The notes: generated by a model not told the origin, from the letters alone. DNA of 64,000 nucleotides from Pseudomonas kielensis (GCF_014236655.1 NZ_JACMYG010000014.1:1-64000), one strand, 5' to 3'. Shown: positions 1 to 8,542, counted from the first letter of the stretch. Made by a program: numbers and translations.

Positions 1-90
1 CATCCACTACGTCCTACCTCATCGACGGGAGGAGCGCGTTTATCCTCGGGCGATTCGGCTGAAATCGCCGAAGTACCCGATCAAAAATAA
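1..90 (+). CDS. Possible C-terminal end of an upstream gene (partial)
   Basis: Frame 1 is open from the window edge to a TAA at 88-90 and would encode 29 residues rich in S, G, A and E, ending VPDQK. The hairpin that follows at 93-119 would suit the end of a convergent gene. The stretch is too short to identify, it includes a rare TTA codon, and chance openness over 90 bases is likely in GC-rich DNA. I do not recognise the product. Confidence 0.25.
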   Translation, partial: HPLRPTSSTGGARLSSGDSAEIAEVPDQK

Positions 91-119
91 AAATGCCAGT
101 CAGCTTAACTGACTGGCAT
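82..119 (-). terminator. Intrinsic terminator of the ompW/oprG gene
   Basis: A perfect 11-bp inverted repeat (93-103 and 109-119, loop CTTAA) is followed on the minus strand by TTTTATTTTTGA. It lies 35 bases past the stop of the minus-strand porin gene. The plus strand has no T-run directly after the stem, so it should act mainly on the minus-strand transcript. Confidence 0.8.
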
Positions 120-154
120 TAGCCTGTCGAGGCGCCTTTTTTTGCGTGTGTGGC

Positions 155-871
155 TTAGAACTTGTAGCCCAGGCCAACCATGTAGACCCATGGGTCCACA
201 TCGATGTCGACCTTGGCGCGGGTGCCTGGGGCGACCGCGTTGTTATCCACATAACCGGTGGTGTCGATGTCGATGTAGCGCACCTGGCCGTTGATCATGA
301 CCTTGTCGGTCAGCATGTAGTCGGCACCCACTTGCCATGCCACACCCCAGGTGTTCTTGGCCCGGAAGTTGTCGAAGCCGTTGGCGCTGGCCTGGCTGCC
401 GACGTGCTCGTCATAGATCCAGGTGTAGTTGATGCCCGCGCCCACGTAGGGTTGGAACACCGATTTGTGATCCAGTGGGTAGTACACCAGGCTCAGGGTC
501 GGCGGCAGGTGTTTCAGGGAGCCGAGCTTGCCATTGGCCGCAGGCAGCGCGGTGCCTTTGAGTTTGACGTCGTGTTCGAACGGCGTGGCCGCCAGCAGCT
601 CGATCCCCAGGTTGTTGGTGATCATGTACGCGAAGTTCAGGCCCAGTTGGGTGTCGCTGCTCATCGTCGCCTTGCCGCCCAGGTCGGCACCCGCCAGCGG
701 GCCGCGATCGACCTTGACGCTGGAACTGTCAGCCTTCGGATTGACGGTGATGGCACCGGCCCGGACGATGATGTCGCCGGTTTCGTGGGCTTGGACGGAA
801 GGGGCTGCAAGCGCGAATGCAATGAGGGAAGCGCTAAGCAAAGACTTGTGCATGGGGGCTCCAAGGGACAA
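155..871 (-). CDS. oprG: OmpW/OprG-family outer membrane protein
   Basis: A 238-residue protein with an N-terminal signal peptide (MHKSLLSASLIAFALAAPSVQA, counted from the sixth or seventh codon) followed by HETGDIIVRAG, the usual start of mature OmpW proteins. It ends in an aromatic residue (GLGYKF), as outer membrane beta-barrels do. The family forms eight-stranded barrels implicated in passage of small hydrophobic molecules. ATG at 871 is the longest start; a second ATG at about 853 (MHKSLL) gives a cleaner signal peptide and may be the true one. It sits downstream of the zinc cluster on the same strand, separated by 165 bases, so it probably has its own promoter. Family assignment is secure; the substrate is unknown. 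Confidence 0.88.
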   Translation of the reverse strand: MSLGAPMHKSLLSASLIAFALAAPSVQAHETGDIIVRAGAITVNPKADSSSVKVDRGPLAGADLGGKATMSSDTQLGLNFAYMITNNLGIELLAATPFEHDVKLKGTALPAANGKLGSLKHLPPTLSLVYYPLDHKSVFQPYVGAGINYTWIYDEHVGSQASANGFDNFRAKNTWGVAWQVGADYMLTDKVMINGQVRYIDIDTTGYVDNNAVAPGTRAKVDIDVDPWVYMVGLGYKF

Positions 872-915
872 TTTGAATTCTATGTCCCATTTTATGGAGG
901 GATCGACCTGGGACG

Positions 916-929
916 TTGACGCAGCTCAA
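916..929. promoter_or_regulatory. Possible ANR/FNR-like box upstream of oprG
   Basis: TTGACGCAGCTCAA keeps the TTGA-N6-TCAA symmetry of the FNR/ANR consensus TTGAT-N4-ATCAA, with the inner T and A replaced by C. It lies about 45-60 bases upstream of the oprG start. oprG of P. aeruginosa is known to respond to oxygen limitation through ANR. The match is partial and the spacing to a promoter is unproven. Confidence 0.3.
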
Positions 930-1036
930 TGAAAGAGTGATGGCGCATTAAGATCGTTGCTCGGAAGAGCGGGTCGTCGTAAGCGCGACTTCAGCGTAGA
1001 CGTCAGTTCAGGTCAGCCCATGAAAAATATGCGGTT

Positions 1037-1555
1037 TCACTCCTGCAATTCGTACACGTAGATCTTCTGGGCATCCATCTGGTAGCCGGCATCCGCCAGT
1101 TCGCTGGTGGAGGCTTTGACCTGCAGGGCGCCTTCAATCCAGTACGGCTGGTACAACTCTTCGAGCTTGACCCCGATCTCGCTCCTGACATGCACGATCT
1201 GGTTCGACGGCGGCGGGGGGACGTGGATGCAGGCGCCGAAATACGGCACCAGCAAAAACTCGGTGGTGCGCCCCTGCTCATTGACCTCCAGCGGCACGAT
1301 GTAGCCAGGCAAGCGAATGGCCTGGCCGTCGAGGTTCTGCACCACCGGCGCGTTGGGCAGATCCTGCCGGGCGGCCGGGGCCGACTCTGCCGACAAGGCG
1401 TCGCTCATCTGCGACAGGTCGTGCAGCGGCTTCATGTTCGGTACTTCGGCGGGCGCGTCCGGCGGAATCATCTCCGACCAGGTCAGGTCCCTGGGTTCGG
1501 CCGCCCACAGGGGCAGGGCGACCAACATCAACAGCGCAAGCAGAGCGCGGGGCAT
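1037..1555 (-). CDS. DUF3299 periplasmic protein, last gene of the zinc-starvation cluster
   Basis: A 172-residue protein with a signal peptide ending LPLWAAEP. The C-terminal half carries the DUF3299 core: LPGYIVPLE, FLLVPYFGACIHVPPPPSNQ and a YELQE end. The conserved Cys-Ile-His in ACIHVPPPP is a candidate metal ligand. It follows the permease by 9 bases and so belongs to the same operon. In P. aeruginosa the equivalent four genes (PA4063-PA4066) are induced by zinc depletion. Its biochemical role is not known; a part in handling a metal or metallophore in the periplasm is inferred from context only. Confidence 0.8.
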   Translation of the reverse strand: MPRALLALLMLVALPLWAAEPRDLTWSEMIPPDAPAEVPNMKPLHDLSQMSDALSAESAPAARQDLPNAPVVQNLDGQAIRLPGYIVPLEVNEQGRTTEFLLVPYFGACIHVPPPPSNQIVHVRSEIGVKLEELYQPYWIEGALQVKASTSELADAGYQMDAQKIYVYELQE

Positions 1556-1564
1556 TTAACGTCC

Positions 1565-2830
1565 TCATAAACGGATCGACAGACCGTCGGCCAGCGATTG
1601 CCGGTAGGCCCGCCAGGCAGGCACGCTGCCCATCAGCAGCGCGGCAAGCAGGATGCCACCGAGCAGCGTCCATTCATACTCACTTGGCCAGGACAACGGT
1701 AGAAAAAGGCCGTAGTTGGACTGCACATAGCCCTGCGCCAGGGCGATGCACAGGTACAGCAGGCCGAGGCCGGCGATCACCCCCGACAGTGCCAGCGCAA
1801 AGGCTTCCAGCACCAGCAGCGTGGCGATATGCCAAGGCCTGGCGCCGACCGAGCGCAGGATCGCCATTTCCCGCCGGCGTTCGTTGAGGCTGGTGAGGAT
1901 CGCCGTGAGCATGCCGATCAAACCGGTCAGCACCACGAACAGCGACACCACGAACAGCGCTTTTTCAGCGGTGCCCATCAGGCTCCAGAGCTCCTGCAAC
2001 GCCACGCCCGGCAGGATCGCCAGCATCGGTTCGCCACGAAACTCATTGATCTCGCGTTGCAGGGAGAAGGTCGCGATCTTGCTGTTGAGGCCGAGCATGA
2101 ACGCAGTGATGGCCTGGGGGGTGAGGTCCATGTTGCGCGCCTGCTCGGCGCTGATCCGGCCATCGCCGCGCGCCGGCACGCCGTTGTGCCAGTCGACATG
2201 GATCGCCTCCATGCCGCCTAGGCTGATGTGCAGCGTGCGGTCCACCGGGGTGCCGGTGCGCTTGAGGATGCCGACCACGGTGAAGGGCTTGTCGTCATGC
2301 TTGACCAGGCTGATCACCGCCACGCCGTGGGCCAGCACCAGTTGGTCGCCGAGTGAGTAGTGCAGCGCGTCGGCCACTTCCGCGCCCAGCACCACCTCGA
2401 ACGGATCCGTGGCAAAGGCCCGGCCGCTGGCCAGTTGCAAGTGTTGCTGGCGGCCGTACTGGTAATGCTGGAAGTAGGCATCCGTGGTGCCCATCACCCG
2501 GTAGCCGCGGTGGGAGTCGCCGAGGGAGATCGGGATCGCCCACTTCACCTTGGGGTTATTGGCGAAGTGCTCGAAGCTGTCCCAGCGGATGTTGTTGGTG
2601 GCATTGCCGATCCGAAACACCGAGTACAGCAGCAGGTTCACTGAACCGGAGCGGGCGCCGACGATCAGGTCGGTGCCGCTGATGGTGCTGGCAAAGCTGG
2701 CGCGGGCTTCGGTGCGCACCCGCTCCACGGCCAGCAGCAGGCAGACCGACAGGGCGATGGCGAGGGCCGTGAGGATGGCGGTGAAGCGGCGGTTAGCCAG
2801 GCTGGCCATGGCTAGACGAAACAGATACAT
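1565..2830 (-). CDS. ABC transporter permease, FtsX/MacB type
   Basis: A 421-residue inner-membrane protein with one N-terminal membrane helix (about residues 15-35), a large periplasmic MacB-PCD-like domain (about 40-280) and three C-terminal helices with the FtsX hallmark NERRREMAILRSVGARPWHI at the membrane-cytosol face. This is the four-helix LolC/MacB mechanotransmission layout rather than an importer. It starts one base after the stop of the ATPase gene, so the two are surely co-translated partners. With the His-rich protein and the DUF3299 protein it forms a zinc-responsive set. Which molecule or protein it moves or extracts is unknown. Confidence 0.88.
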   Translation of the reverse strand: MYLFRLAMASLANRRFTAILTALAIALSVCLLLAVERVRTEARASFASTISGTDLIVGARSGSVNLLLYSVFRIGNATNNIRWDSFEHFANNPKVKWAIPISLGDSHRGYRVMGTTDAYFQHYQYGRQQHLQLASGRAFATDPFEVVLGAEVADALHYSLGDQLVLAHGVAVISLVKHDDKPFTVVGILKRTGTPVDRTLHISLGGMEAIHVDWHNGVPARGDGRISAEQARNMDLTPQAITAFMLGLNSKIATFSLQREINEFRGEPMLAILPGVALQELWSLMGTAEKALFVVSLFVVLTGLIGMLTAILTSLNERRREMAILRSVGARPWHIATLLVLEAFALALSGVIAGLGLLYLCIALAQGYVQSNYGLFLPLSWPSEYEWTLLGGILLAALLMGSVPAWRAYRQSLADGLSIRL

Positions 2831-2831
2831 C

Positions 2832-3542
2832 TCAGACCTCTACGGGCGTGGCGGCGCGATTGAGTTCGGCCAGCGACAGGTGACGATCGAACAGCGGCGC
2901 CAGGCTCTGGTCGTGGCTGACGAACAACAGGCTGGAGCCGGCTTCCCGGCATTCGGCGAACAGCAGGCGGATGAAAGCCTCGCGGGCGTCGTAGTCGAGG
3001 GCCGAGGTCGGCTCGTCGGCGATCACCAACTCCGGCTGGCCGATCAATGCGCGGGCAGCGGCCACCCGTTGCTGTTGGCCAATCGACAGGGAGTCGGCCC
3101 GTCGCCCGAGCAGGCCTGGATCCTTGAGCCCCAGGTGCGCCAGCAGCGTCGCGGCGGCGCTGTCGACACTGCCATGGCGCTGGATCGCGCGGTTGGCGCG
3201 CAAGGTCGAGAAGTGGCAGGGCAGTTCGACGTTCTCGCGCACCGAGAGAAACGGCAGCAGGTTGAACTGCTGGAAGATGTAGCCCGTGTGGTCGACCCGA
3301 AAGCGATCCCGGGCGCCGGCCGACAGGTCCGTCAGTTCCTGCCCGAGCAAACGGATGCTGCCGCGATTGGGTTTCTGCACGCCGCCGAGCAGGCCCAGCA
3401 GGGTGGTCTTGCCGCTGCCGCTGGGGCCCTTGAGAAACAGGGTTTCACCGGCCTCCAGGCGAAACGCCGGGATGTCCAGCAAGGGCGGGTGACCAGGCCA
3501 ATGGAAGCCCAGGTCGGTCAGTTCGATGAGTGCTTGGGTCAT
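2832..3542 (-). CDS. ABC transporter ATP-binding protein, LolD/MacB type
   Basis: A 236-residue ATPase with Walker A GPSGSGKTT (about 38-46), signature LSIGQQQR, Walker B LVIADEPTSALD and switch histidine in LFVSHDQ. The start at 3542 (MTQALIELTDLGFHW) is preferred over an upstream in-frame ATG at 3599 because family proteins begin here and the extra 19 residues look like spacer. It pairs with the permease directly downstream. The class powers MacB/LolCDE-like machines that work on periplasmic substrates. The gene lies 73 bases below the His-rich zinc-binding gene, in the same orientation. Confidence 0.88.
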   Translation of the reverse strand: MTQALIELTDLGFHWPGHPPLLDIPAFRLEAGETLFLKGPSGSGKTTLLGLLGGVQKPNRGSIRLLGQELTDLSAGARDRFRVDHTGYIFQQFNLLPFLSVRENVELPCHFSTLRANRAIQRHGSVDSAAATLLAHLGLKDPGLLGRRADSLSIGQQQRVAAARALIGQPELVIADEPTSALDYDAREAFIRLLFAECREAGSSLLFVSHDQSLAPLFDRHLSLAELNRAATPVEV

Positions 3543-3615
3543 GTAGCGCCGGTCAGGTTGATGGTGAACCCAGCGGAAGCGAGCCTGCTCGCCCCACACT
3601 GGGATAGGGGATGGA

Positions 3616-4236
3616 TCAGAATTTAAGGGTCGCCGCCTTGGCCGTCACCTCAAGCCCTTGCTGGCCGTTGGGGCTGATGAGTTGTACCTGAATTTTCTGG
3701 GTGGCGGGGAAGGTCTTGAACACCTGGGCCAGGTCCAGGGTCTTCAGCGCATCCGGTTGGCTGCAGGTGAACTGGTAATGCGCGTGGATTTCGCTGTGGT
3801 CATGGTGGTGTTCATGGCCGTCGGCGTCCTTGGCGTCCTTGGCGTCTTTGTGGTCATGGTCATGGTCGTGGTCATCGTCGGCGTCCGGTTTGTCACCGAA
3901 CAGCGGGCTGTTCAGCTCCTGCTGGCTGAGCACGCAGTTGGCGGCTTGTGGCAGGCTGAACAGCACCAGCGGTTGCTCCAGTTGCGCCCGTACCGCGGCG
4001 ACCTTGGCCTTGTCTGCCGGCGTGCTGGCGGCGTGTTCGAAGCCCACCAGGTTCATCGCCGGGCTGTCCAGTTCCAGCTCCAGGGTCTGGCCGTCCAGCG
4101 CTGCGTTCAAGCGGCCGACGCCATGCTCGTGGGCGCTGAGGCTGGCGTGTTGATGATCGTGGTCATGTTCTTCGGCCGCTTGGGCGATGGCCAGTGGCAA
4201 CAGGGCAAACGGCAAAGCGAGAAGCAGACGGCGCAT
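3616..4236 (-). CDS. His-rich periplasmic zinc-binding protein, DUF2796/ZrgA family
   Basis: A 206-residue protein with a clear signal peptide (MRRLLLALPFALLPLAIAQA) and two histidine clusters: EEHDHDHQHASLSAHEHG just after cleavage and a long DDDHDHDHDH...GHEHHHDHSEIHAHY stretch around residues 122-153. The family DUF2796/ZrgA is linked to zinc acquisition. A tandem KDA repeat (KDAKDAKDA) separates the acidic and His-rich parts and is visible as a short DNA repeat. It is the first gene of the four-gene cluster and has a dyad just upstream that resembles a Zur operator. It probably buffers or delivers zinc in the periplasm; how it works with the MacB-like transporter is unknown. Confidence 0.88.
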   Translation of the reverse strand: MRRLLLALPFALLPLAIAQAAEEHDHDHQHASLSAHEHGVGRLNAALDGQTLELELDSPAMNLVGFEHAASTPADKAKVAAVRAQLEQPLVLFSLPQAANCVLSQQELNSPLFGDKPDADDDHDHDHDHKDAKDAKDADGHEHHHDHSEIHAHYQFTCSQPDALKTLDLAQVFKTFPATQKIQVQLISPNGQQGLEVTAKAATLKF

Positions 4237-4266
4237 GGGAAGTCTCCGGGGCGGAAGTGAACTATT

Positions 4267-4288
4267 TTGTTATGTGATCTTATAACAA
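4267..4288. promoter_or_regulatory. Zur-like dyad between the zinc cluster and a divergent gene
   Basis: TTGTTAT-N8-ATAACAA is a perfect 7-bp dyad 31 bases upstream of the DUF2796 gene. The arms match the TGTTAT/ATAACA arms of Zur operators, but the spacer is 8 rather than the usual 3. Zur control of the homologous P. aeruginosa operon is established; binding to this exact site is inferred. Confidence 0.55.
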
Positions 4289-4369
4289 TATCGGCGGGAG
4301 TTTGACGGCATGCTTGGCGTTGCGCAAGACGCGTGGGAGCATGTTCGCCATAAATCTGAGGAAACCCCA

Positions 4370-4729
4370 ATGTTGCGCATACGTGGAAGCATCGGCGACT
4401 GGCCGGTGGATTTGACCCTGGAGCTCGATGATGGCGACTGGGCGAAACTTGGCGCGCAGTTGCAGGTGAGCAAGGTCGACGGCGTTGAGCCCGCCGCCAG
4501 CGCTGCGGCGAAACCGGCCAATCCGGACGACGCCCAGTGGCAGTTGGCCAAGGCGTTACTGCGCAAGTCCGGGCAACTGAGTGGGCCGGATCTGCTCGAG
4601 CAACTGGAAGGGCTGACTGGCAGCGCGGCGGCCGGCAAGCGCTTGTTGGTGCGCTTGCGCCACTGCGCCGAGGTCAAGGTGCTGAGCGGCGGCGATACAC
4701 CGCTCTATAGCTGGGTAGAGCCTTTGTAG
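4370..4729 (+). CDS. Small conserved protein of unknown function
   Basis: A 119-residue soluble protein starting MLRIRGSIGDWPVDLTLELDDGDWAKL. The ATG at 4370 is chosen because GAGGA lies 8-12 bases upstream; the in-frame ATG at 4310 has none and overlaps the promoter region. The middle is Ala/Glu-rich and the C-terminal half (about 60-119) looks like a small helical domain ending YSWVEPL. No signal peptide or membrane helix. It is divergent from the zinc cluster and converges on the thioredoxin-like gene with a 15-base gap. I do not recognise a domain. Codon use looks native. Confidence 0.7.
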   Translation: MLRIRGSIGDWPVDLTLELDDGDWAKLGAQLQVSKVDGVEPAASAAAKPANPDDAQWQLAKALLRKSGQLSGPDLLEQLEGLTGSAAAGKRLLVRLRHCAEVKVLSGGDTPLYSWVEPL

Positions 4730-4744
4730 ACGCTCCGGTTGCGA

Positions 4745-5617
4745 TCAGTACAGCGCCGCAAACAACTTGCGGCGGTAGCTGGTGACCAAGGGGTGATCAT
4801 TGCCCAGCAGCTCGAACACCTGCAGCAAGGTCTTGTGTGGCAAGCCTTCGCTATAGCCGCGGTTGCGGATGAACAGCTTGAGCAGCGAGTCCAGTGCCGG
4901 GTCGTATTGCTGGCGGGCCAGTTGCTGGATAGCCAGTTGATAGACGGCTTCGTCGTCCTGTGGATTCTGTGCCAGGCGCGCTTTCAAGTCGGCCACATCC
5001 GGCAGGTTCGCCGCCTGGCCGAGGAACTGGATCTGCGCCTTGGCGCCCGCCAGTGCAGCCTTGTGTTCATCGCTCTTGACCGCATCCAGCACGGCCTGGG
5101 CTTCGCCGAGCTCGCCGCGTTCGGTCAGGCAGCGGGCATACAGGATCAGTGCGCCGGCGTGGGTATTGTCTTCCCCCAGCAGCACCTTGAGCGCGGCCTC
5201 GGCCTCGGCAAACCGGCCCTCGTCGAACAACCCTTGGGCCTGTTCGAACGGATCGGCCGCAGGCGGCGGTGGCATCTGTACATGGGGTTCGAGCAGGGCG
5301 CGCACCGCGGATTCGGGTTGCGCGCCGGCAAAACCGTCCACCGGCTGACCGTCCTTGAACAGCACCACGGTCGGCAGGCTGCGAATGCCGAAGCGCGCCA
5401 CCACGTCTGGCTCGACATCACAATTGACCTTGGCCAGCAGCAACTCGCCCTGGTAGCTCTCGGCGATGGTTTGCAGCATCGGCATCAGCGCCTTGCACGG
5501 TGCACACCATTCAGCCCAGAAATCCACCAGCACGGGTTTGTGGAACGAGTTCTCGATCACCGACTGCTCGAAATCAGCGGTGGTGGCGTCGAAGATGTAC
5601 GGCGTGTCTTGACTCAT
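4745..5617 (-). CDS. cnoX: Thioredoxin-TPR co-chaperone, CnoX/YbbN-like
   Basis: A 290-residue cytosolic protein. Residues about 8-110 are a thioredoxin fold with an intact WCAPCK motif and the cis-Pro loop IRSLPTVVLF; residues 120-290 are helical TPR-like repeats (EAEAALKVLLGEDN, AVYQLAIQQLARQQYDPAL). This matches CnoX (YbbN), which protects proteins from chlorine-induced aggregation and hands them to GroEL or DnaK. E. coli CnoX lacks a redox-active CxxC pair; this one keeps both cysteines and so may also act as an oxidoreductase. It follows the methyltransferase gene by 81 bases on the same strand. Confidence 0.85.
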   Translation of the reverse strand: MSQDTPYIFDATTADFEQSVIENSFHKPVLVDFWAEWCAPCKALMPMLQTIAESYQGELLLAKVNCDVEPDVVARFGIRSLPTVVLFKDGQPVDGFAGAQPESAVRALLEPHVQMPPPPAADPFEQAQGLFDEGRFAEAEAALKVLLGEDNTHAGALILYARCLTERGELGEAQAVLDAVKSDEHKAALAGAKAQIQFLGQAANLPDVADLKARLAQNPQDDEAVYQLAIQQLARQQYDPALDSLLKLFIRNRGYSEGLPHKTLLQVFELLGNDHPLVTSYRRKLFAALY

Positions 5618-5698
5618 GGGGTATCTCGAAAAAACGTGGATGGGGCAACTATAAGGCTTGGTGGGGGTTGGCCGAAAGCGCAGGACGCTCGGCCGCTG

Positions 5699-6358
5699 CT
5701 ACGCGTTGCGGGAGGCATGGTACAGGCTCACATGGCGAAACTCTTCAGGCTCGGCCAGGTCGGGCAGGGTCATGGCCTCGAGCATCTCCAGGCGCCGGTA
5801 GAGCGGGTGCGAGAAGTCGCGCACCCGTGAGTCGGCGACCAGGGCTTCGCGGCCTCGGCTGAGGAAGGCGTCGAGTAGCGGCAGGTTGGCGCGGTCGTAC
5901 AGGACGTCAGCCACCAGGATCAGGTCGAAACGGTCGGCCTCAGCGAAAAAGTCCGTCGAATAGCTGAGCTCCACAGCATTGAGCCGGGCATTGGCCCGGC
6001 AGGCGGCGAGCGCCAGGGGATCGAGGTCGCAGGCCACCACTTCGAGCGCGCCGGCCTTGACCGCCGCAATCCCCGCCACCCCGGAACCGGCACCGAAATC
6101 CAGCACCCGCTTGCCGGCCACCCACTGTGGGTGTTCGGCCAGGTAGCGCGCCACCGCCAGGCCGCTGGCCCAGCAGAAACTCCAGTACGGCGGTTCATGC
6201 AGTATGCGTCGGGTTTCTTCCGGGCTGAAGGCGCGGTCCATGTTGTCGCCGTCGATCAGCCACAGTTGCAGCTCGGTACCCGGCAGCGGGCAGGGCACCA
6301 GTTGCGCATCGCCAAGCAGTTCGCTCAGGGCGTGTTGCAGGTCGAGCGGTGCATTCAT
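5699..6358 (-). CDS. Class I SAM-dependent methyltransferase
   Basis: A 219-residue protein with the SAM-binding motif VLDFGAGSGVAGIAAVKAGA (about 85-104), an acidic loop VACDLDPLAL and post-motif LILVADVLYDRANLPLL. The layout resembles the small lysine/protein methyltransferases of the ETFB-KMT/METTL group rather than RNA methylases, so a protein substrate is plausible but not shown. Its ATG overlaps the stop of the YbaY-like lipoprotein gene as ATGA, so the two are translationally coupled. Confidence 0.8.
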   Translation of the reverse strand: MNAPLDLQHALSELLGDAQLVPCPLPGTELQLWLIDGDNMDRAFSPEETRRILHEPPYWSFCWASGLAVARYLAEHPQWVAGKRVLDFGAGSGVAGIAAVKAGALEVVACDLDPLALAACRANARLNAVELSYSTDFFAEADRFDLILVADVLYDRANLPLLDAFLSRGREALVADSRVRDFSHPLYRRLEMLEAMTLPDLAEPEEFRHVSLYHASRNA

Positions 6359-6819
6359 GGTGCTTTGACGAACTGCAATTGCCCCAGTGCCTGGGAGGTT
6401 GGCTGGAAAATTCGTTGCGAAGGCAGGTGCAGGATCAGTTGCCCGGACTGGCTGGCGCGCCCGCGCAGCTCGACCCGCGCGCCGGCGGGAAAGGTCTCGG
6501 GGTTGAAACGCAGGTGAAACGGCAGGGCCTGGTTGTTGCCGATCAGGTTGGCACTGGCCAGCAGCAGCTGCGGCCGCGAACGCTCGTCGACCACCAGCAG
6601 CGCCAGTTCGACTTCGGCACCCTCTGGCACACCCTGCAGTGAACCACTCAATTCGCGCTGGTAAGCCGGCAGCGGGCCCTGGTCGGCGGACGCCTGGGCC
6701 TTCTTCTGGGCCATCTGCGGCGCGGGGCCGGATGCCGGTTCTGCCGGTTTGGGCGCATCACTGCTACAGGCCACCAGCAGGCTGACGAAACTGAGTAAAA
6801 CAAGCGGTCGTAGCGGCAT
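6355..6819 (-). CDS. YbaY/YscW-family lipoprotein
   Basis: A 154-residue protein with a lipobox (LLVACSSD; Cys about 18), a Pro/Ala-rich linker, then a YbaY-like beta domain from about residue 55: LSGSLQGVPEGAEVELALLVVDE and LPFHLRFNPETFPAGARVELRGR. This domain is shared by E. coli YbaY and the secretin pilotin YscW. The start at 6819 is preferred because GGAG sits 6 bases upstream. It probably sits in the outer or inner membrane facing the periplasm. No secretin gene is nearby, so a pilotin role is not supported. Confidence 0.78.
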   Translation of the reverse strand: MPLRPLVLLSFVSLLVACSSDAPKPAEPASGPAPQMAQKKAQASADQGPLPAYQRELSGSLQGVPEGAEVELALLVVDERSRPQLLLASANLIGNNQALPFHLRFNPETFPAGARVELRGRASQSGQLILHLPSQRIFQPTSQALGQLQFVKAP

Positions 6820-6947
6820 TTGCGGCTCCAGCGAGGTGAAATCCATGGATCTAGCACTATAGCCCGTCTGTATACCGTAAACCCTATGGCTTGTCTTGCC
6901 ACCGGGATGCGCTACCATGGCCCTCCCTTTTTTTGTTGCCTGCCACC

Positions 6948-7412
6948 ATGCACTGTCCCTTCTGCGGTGCCAACGACACCAAGGTCATCGACTCGCGTCT
7001 GGTCGCCGAGGGCGAACAGGTGCGCCGCCGGCGTGAATGCCTGGCCTGCGGCGAACGCTTCACGACGTTCGAGACCGCCGAACTGGTGTTGCCGCGCCTG
7101 ATCAAAACCGACGGCAGTCGCCAGCCGTTCGACGAAGAAAAACTGCGCGCCGGCATGCAGCGCGCCCTGGAAAAACGGCCGGTGAGCGTCGAGCGCCTGG
7201 AATCCTCCCTGGCGCACATCAAGCACAAACTGCGGGCGACCGGCGAGCGCGAAGTCAAATCGCTGGTGGTCGGTGAGCTGGTGATGGCCGAGCTGCAGAA
7301 GCTCGATGAAGTCGCCTACATTCGTTTCGCTTCGGTGTATCGCCGCTTCCAGGACCTCAACGAGTTCCGTGAAGAGATCGATCGCCTGGCCCGAGAACCG
7401 GTCAAACCATGA
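6948..7412 (+). CDS. nrdR: Transcriptional repressor NrdR
   Basis: A 154-residue protein, the usual length. The N-terminus is a zinc ribbon ([17 protein letters not shown] ... [12 protein letters not shown]) and residues 50-140 are an ATP-cone ([25 protein letters not shown]). NrdR senses ATP/dATP and represses ribonucleotide reductase genes. The start at 6948 is chosen because the zinc-ribbon Met is the family start; the longer frame from 6891 has no support. It heads the riboflavin cluster and overlaps ribD by four bases (ATGA). Confidence 0.95.
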   Translation: MHCPFCGANDTKVIDSRLVAEGEQVRRRRECLACGERFTTFETAELVLPRLIKTDGSRQPFDEEKLRAGMQRALEKRPVSVERLESSLAHIKHKLRATGEREVKSLVVGELVMAELQKLDEVAYIRFASVYRRFQDLNEFREEIDRLAREPVKP

Positions 7413-8542
7413 CGATGCCCACTGAGCAAGCGATCCTCGACGCCCACTACATGGCGCGCGCGCTGGAACTGGCCCGCAAGGGTCACTACAGCACCCACCC
7501 CAATCCGCGCGTCGGTTGCGTGATCGTGCGTGACGGGCAGGTCGTCGGCGAAGGCTGGCATGTGCGCACCGGCGAACCCCATGCCGAAGTCCACGCCTTG
7601 CGCGCCGCTGGTGAGCAGGCGCGGGGCGCGACCGCCTACGTCACGCTCGAACCCTGCAGCCATCACGGCCGCACGCCACCGTGCGCCGATGGGTTGGTCA
7701 CGGCGGGTGTGGCGCGAGTCGTTGCCGCCATGCAGGACCCCAACCCGGAAGTGGCCGGACGTGGCCTGCAACGCCTGGAGCAGGCCGGCATCGCCACCAC
7801 CTGCGGCGTGCTCGAAGGCGAGGCGCGCCAGCTCAATCAGGGGTTCCTCAAACGCATGGAACACGGCTTGCCGTTCGTGCGGGTCAAGTTGGCCATGAGC
7901 CTGGATGGGCGCACCGCCATGGCCAGCGGCGAAAGCCAGTGGATCACCGGGCCGGCGGCGCGCTCCGCGGTCCAGCGCCTGCGGGCGCAGGCCGGCGTGG
8001 TGTTGACGGGGGCCGACACGGTGCTGGCGGACGACGCGCGCCTGACCGTGCGCGCCGACGAGTTGGGGCTGGACGCCGAACAAAGCGCCCTGGCCATGAG
8101 CCGTCCACCGTTGCGGGTCCTGATCGATGGCCGCCTGCGGGTGCCCCTCGATGCCCCGTTCTTCAAGGCCGGCCCGGCGCTGGTCGCCACCTGCGTGGCC
8201 GTGGAGGAACAGTACGCCAACGGCCCCGAATGCCTGATCGTGCCGGGTGAAGAGGGTCAGGTCGACCTGCGCAAGCTCCTGCTCGAACTGGCCGCCCGCG
8301 GCGTCAACGAGGTGCTGGTGGAAGCCGGCCCAAGGCTGGCGGGCGCCTTTGCCCAGCAAGGCCTGGTGGACGAGTACCAGATCTTTGTCGCCGGCAAGTT
8401 CCTCGGCTCCACGGCGCGGCCATTGCTCGATTGGCCACTGGCACAGATGAAGGATGCGCCGGCGCTGAAAATCACTGACATTCGTGCGGTTGGCGATGAC
8501 TGGCGAGTCACTGCCATTCCCGTGCCGGCCGCGAGCGTATAA
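7409..8542 (+). CDS. ribD: Bifunctional pyrimidine deaminase/reductase RibD
   Basis: A 377-residue two-domain enzyme acting on the second and third steps of riboflavin synthesis. The N-terminal cytidine-deaminase-like domain has HAEVHAL and the zinc motif [12 protein letters not shown]; the C-terminal reductase domain starts near 150 ([25 protein letters not shown]) and includes [10 protein letters not shown] and [15 protein letters not shown]. Full length for the family. It overlaps nrdR by ATGA and is followed 44 bases later by ribC with a strong GAGGA site. Confidence 0.96.
   Translation: MTMPTEQAILDAHYMARALELARKGHYSTHPNPRVGCVIVRDGQVVGEGWHVRTGEPHAEVHALRAAGEQARGATAYVTLEPCSHHGRTPPCADGLVTAGVARVVAAMQDPNPEVAGRGLQRLEQAGIATTCGVLEGEARQLNQGFLKRMEHGLPFVRVKLAMSLDGRTAMASGESQWITGPAARSAVQRLRAQAGVVLTGADTVLADDARLTVRADELGLDAEQSALAMSRPPLRVLIDGRLRVPLDAPFFKAGPALVATCVAVEEQYANGPECLIVPGEEGQVDLRKLLLELAARGVNEVLVEAGPRLAGAFAQQGLVDEYQIFVAGKFLGSTARPLLDWPLAQMKDAPALKITDIRAVGDDWRVTAIPVPAASV

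Noticed and set aside
3830..3890. Microsatellite-like repeat as a phase-variable tract
   Set aside because: The repetition encodes His/Asp and Lys-Asp-Ala runs in the zinc-binding protein and is too short and imperfect for a slippage switch.
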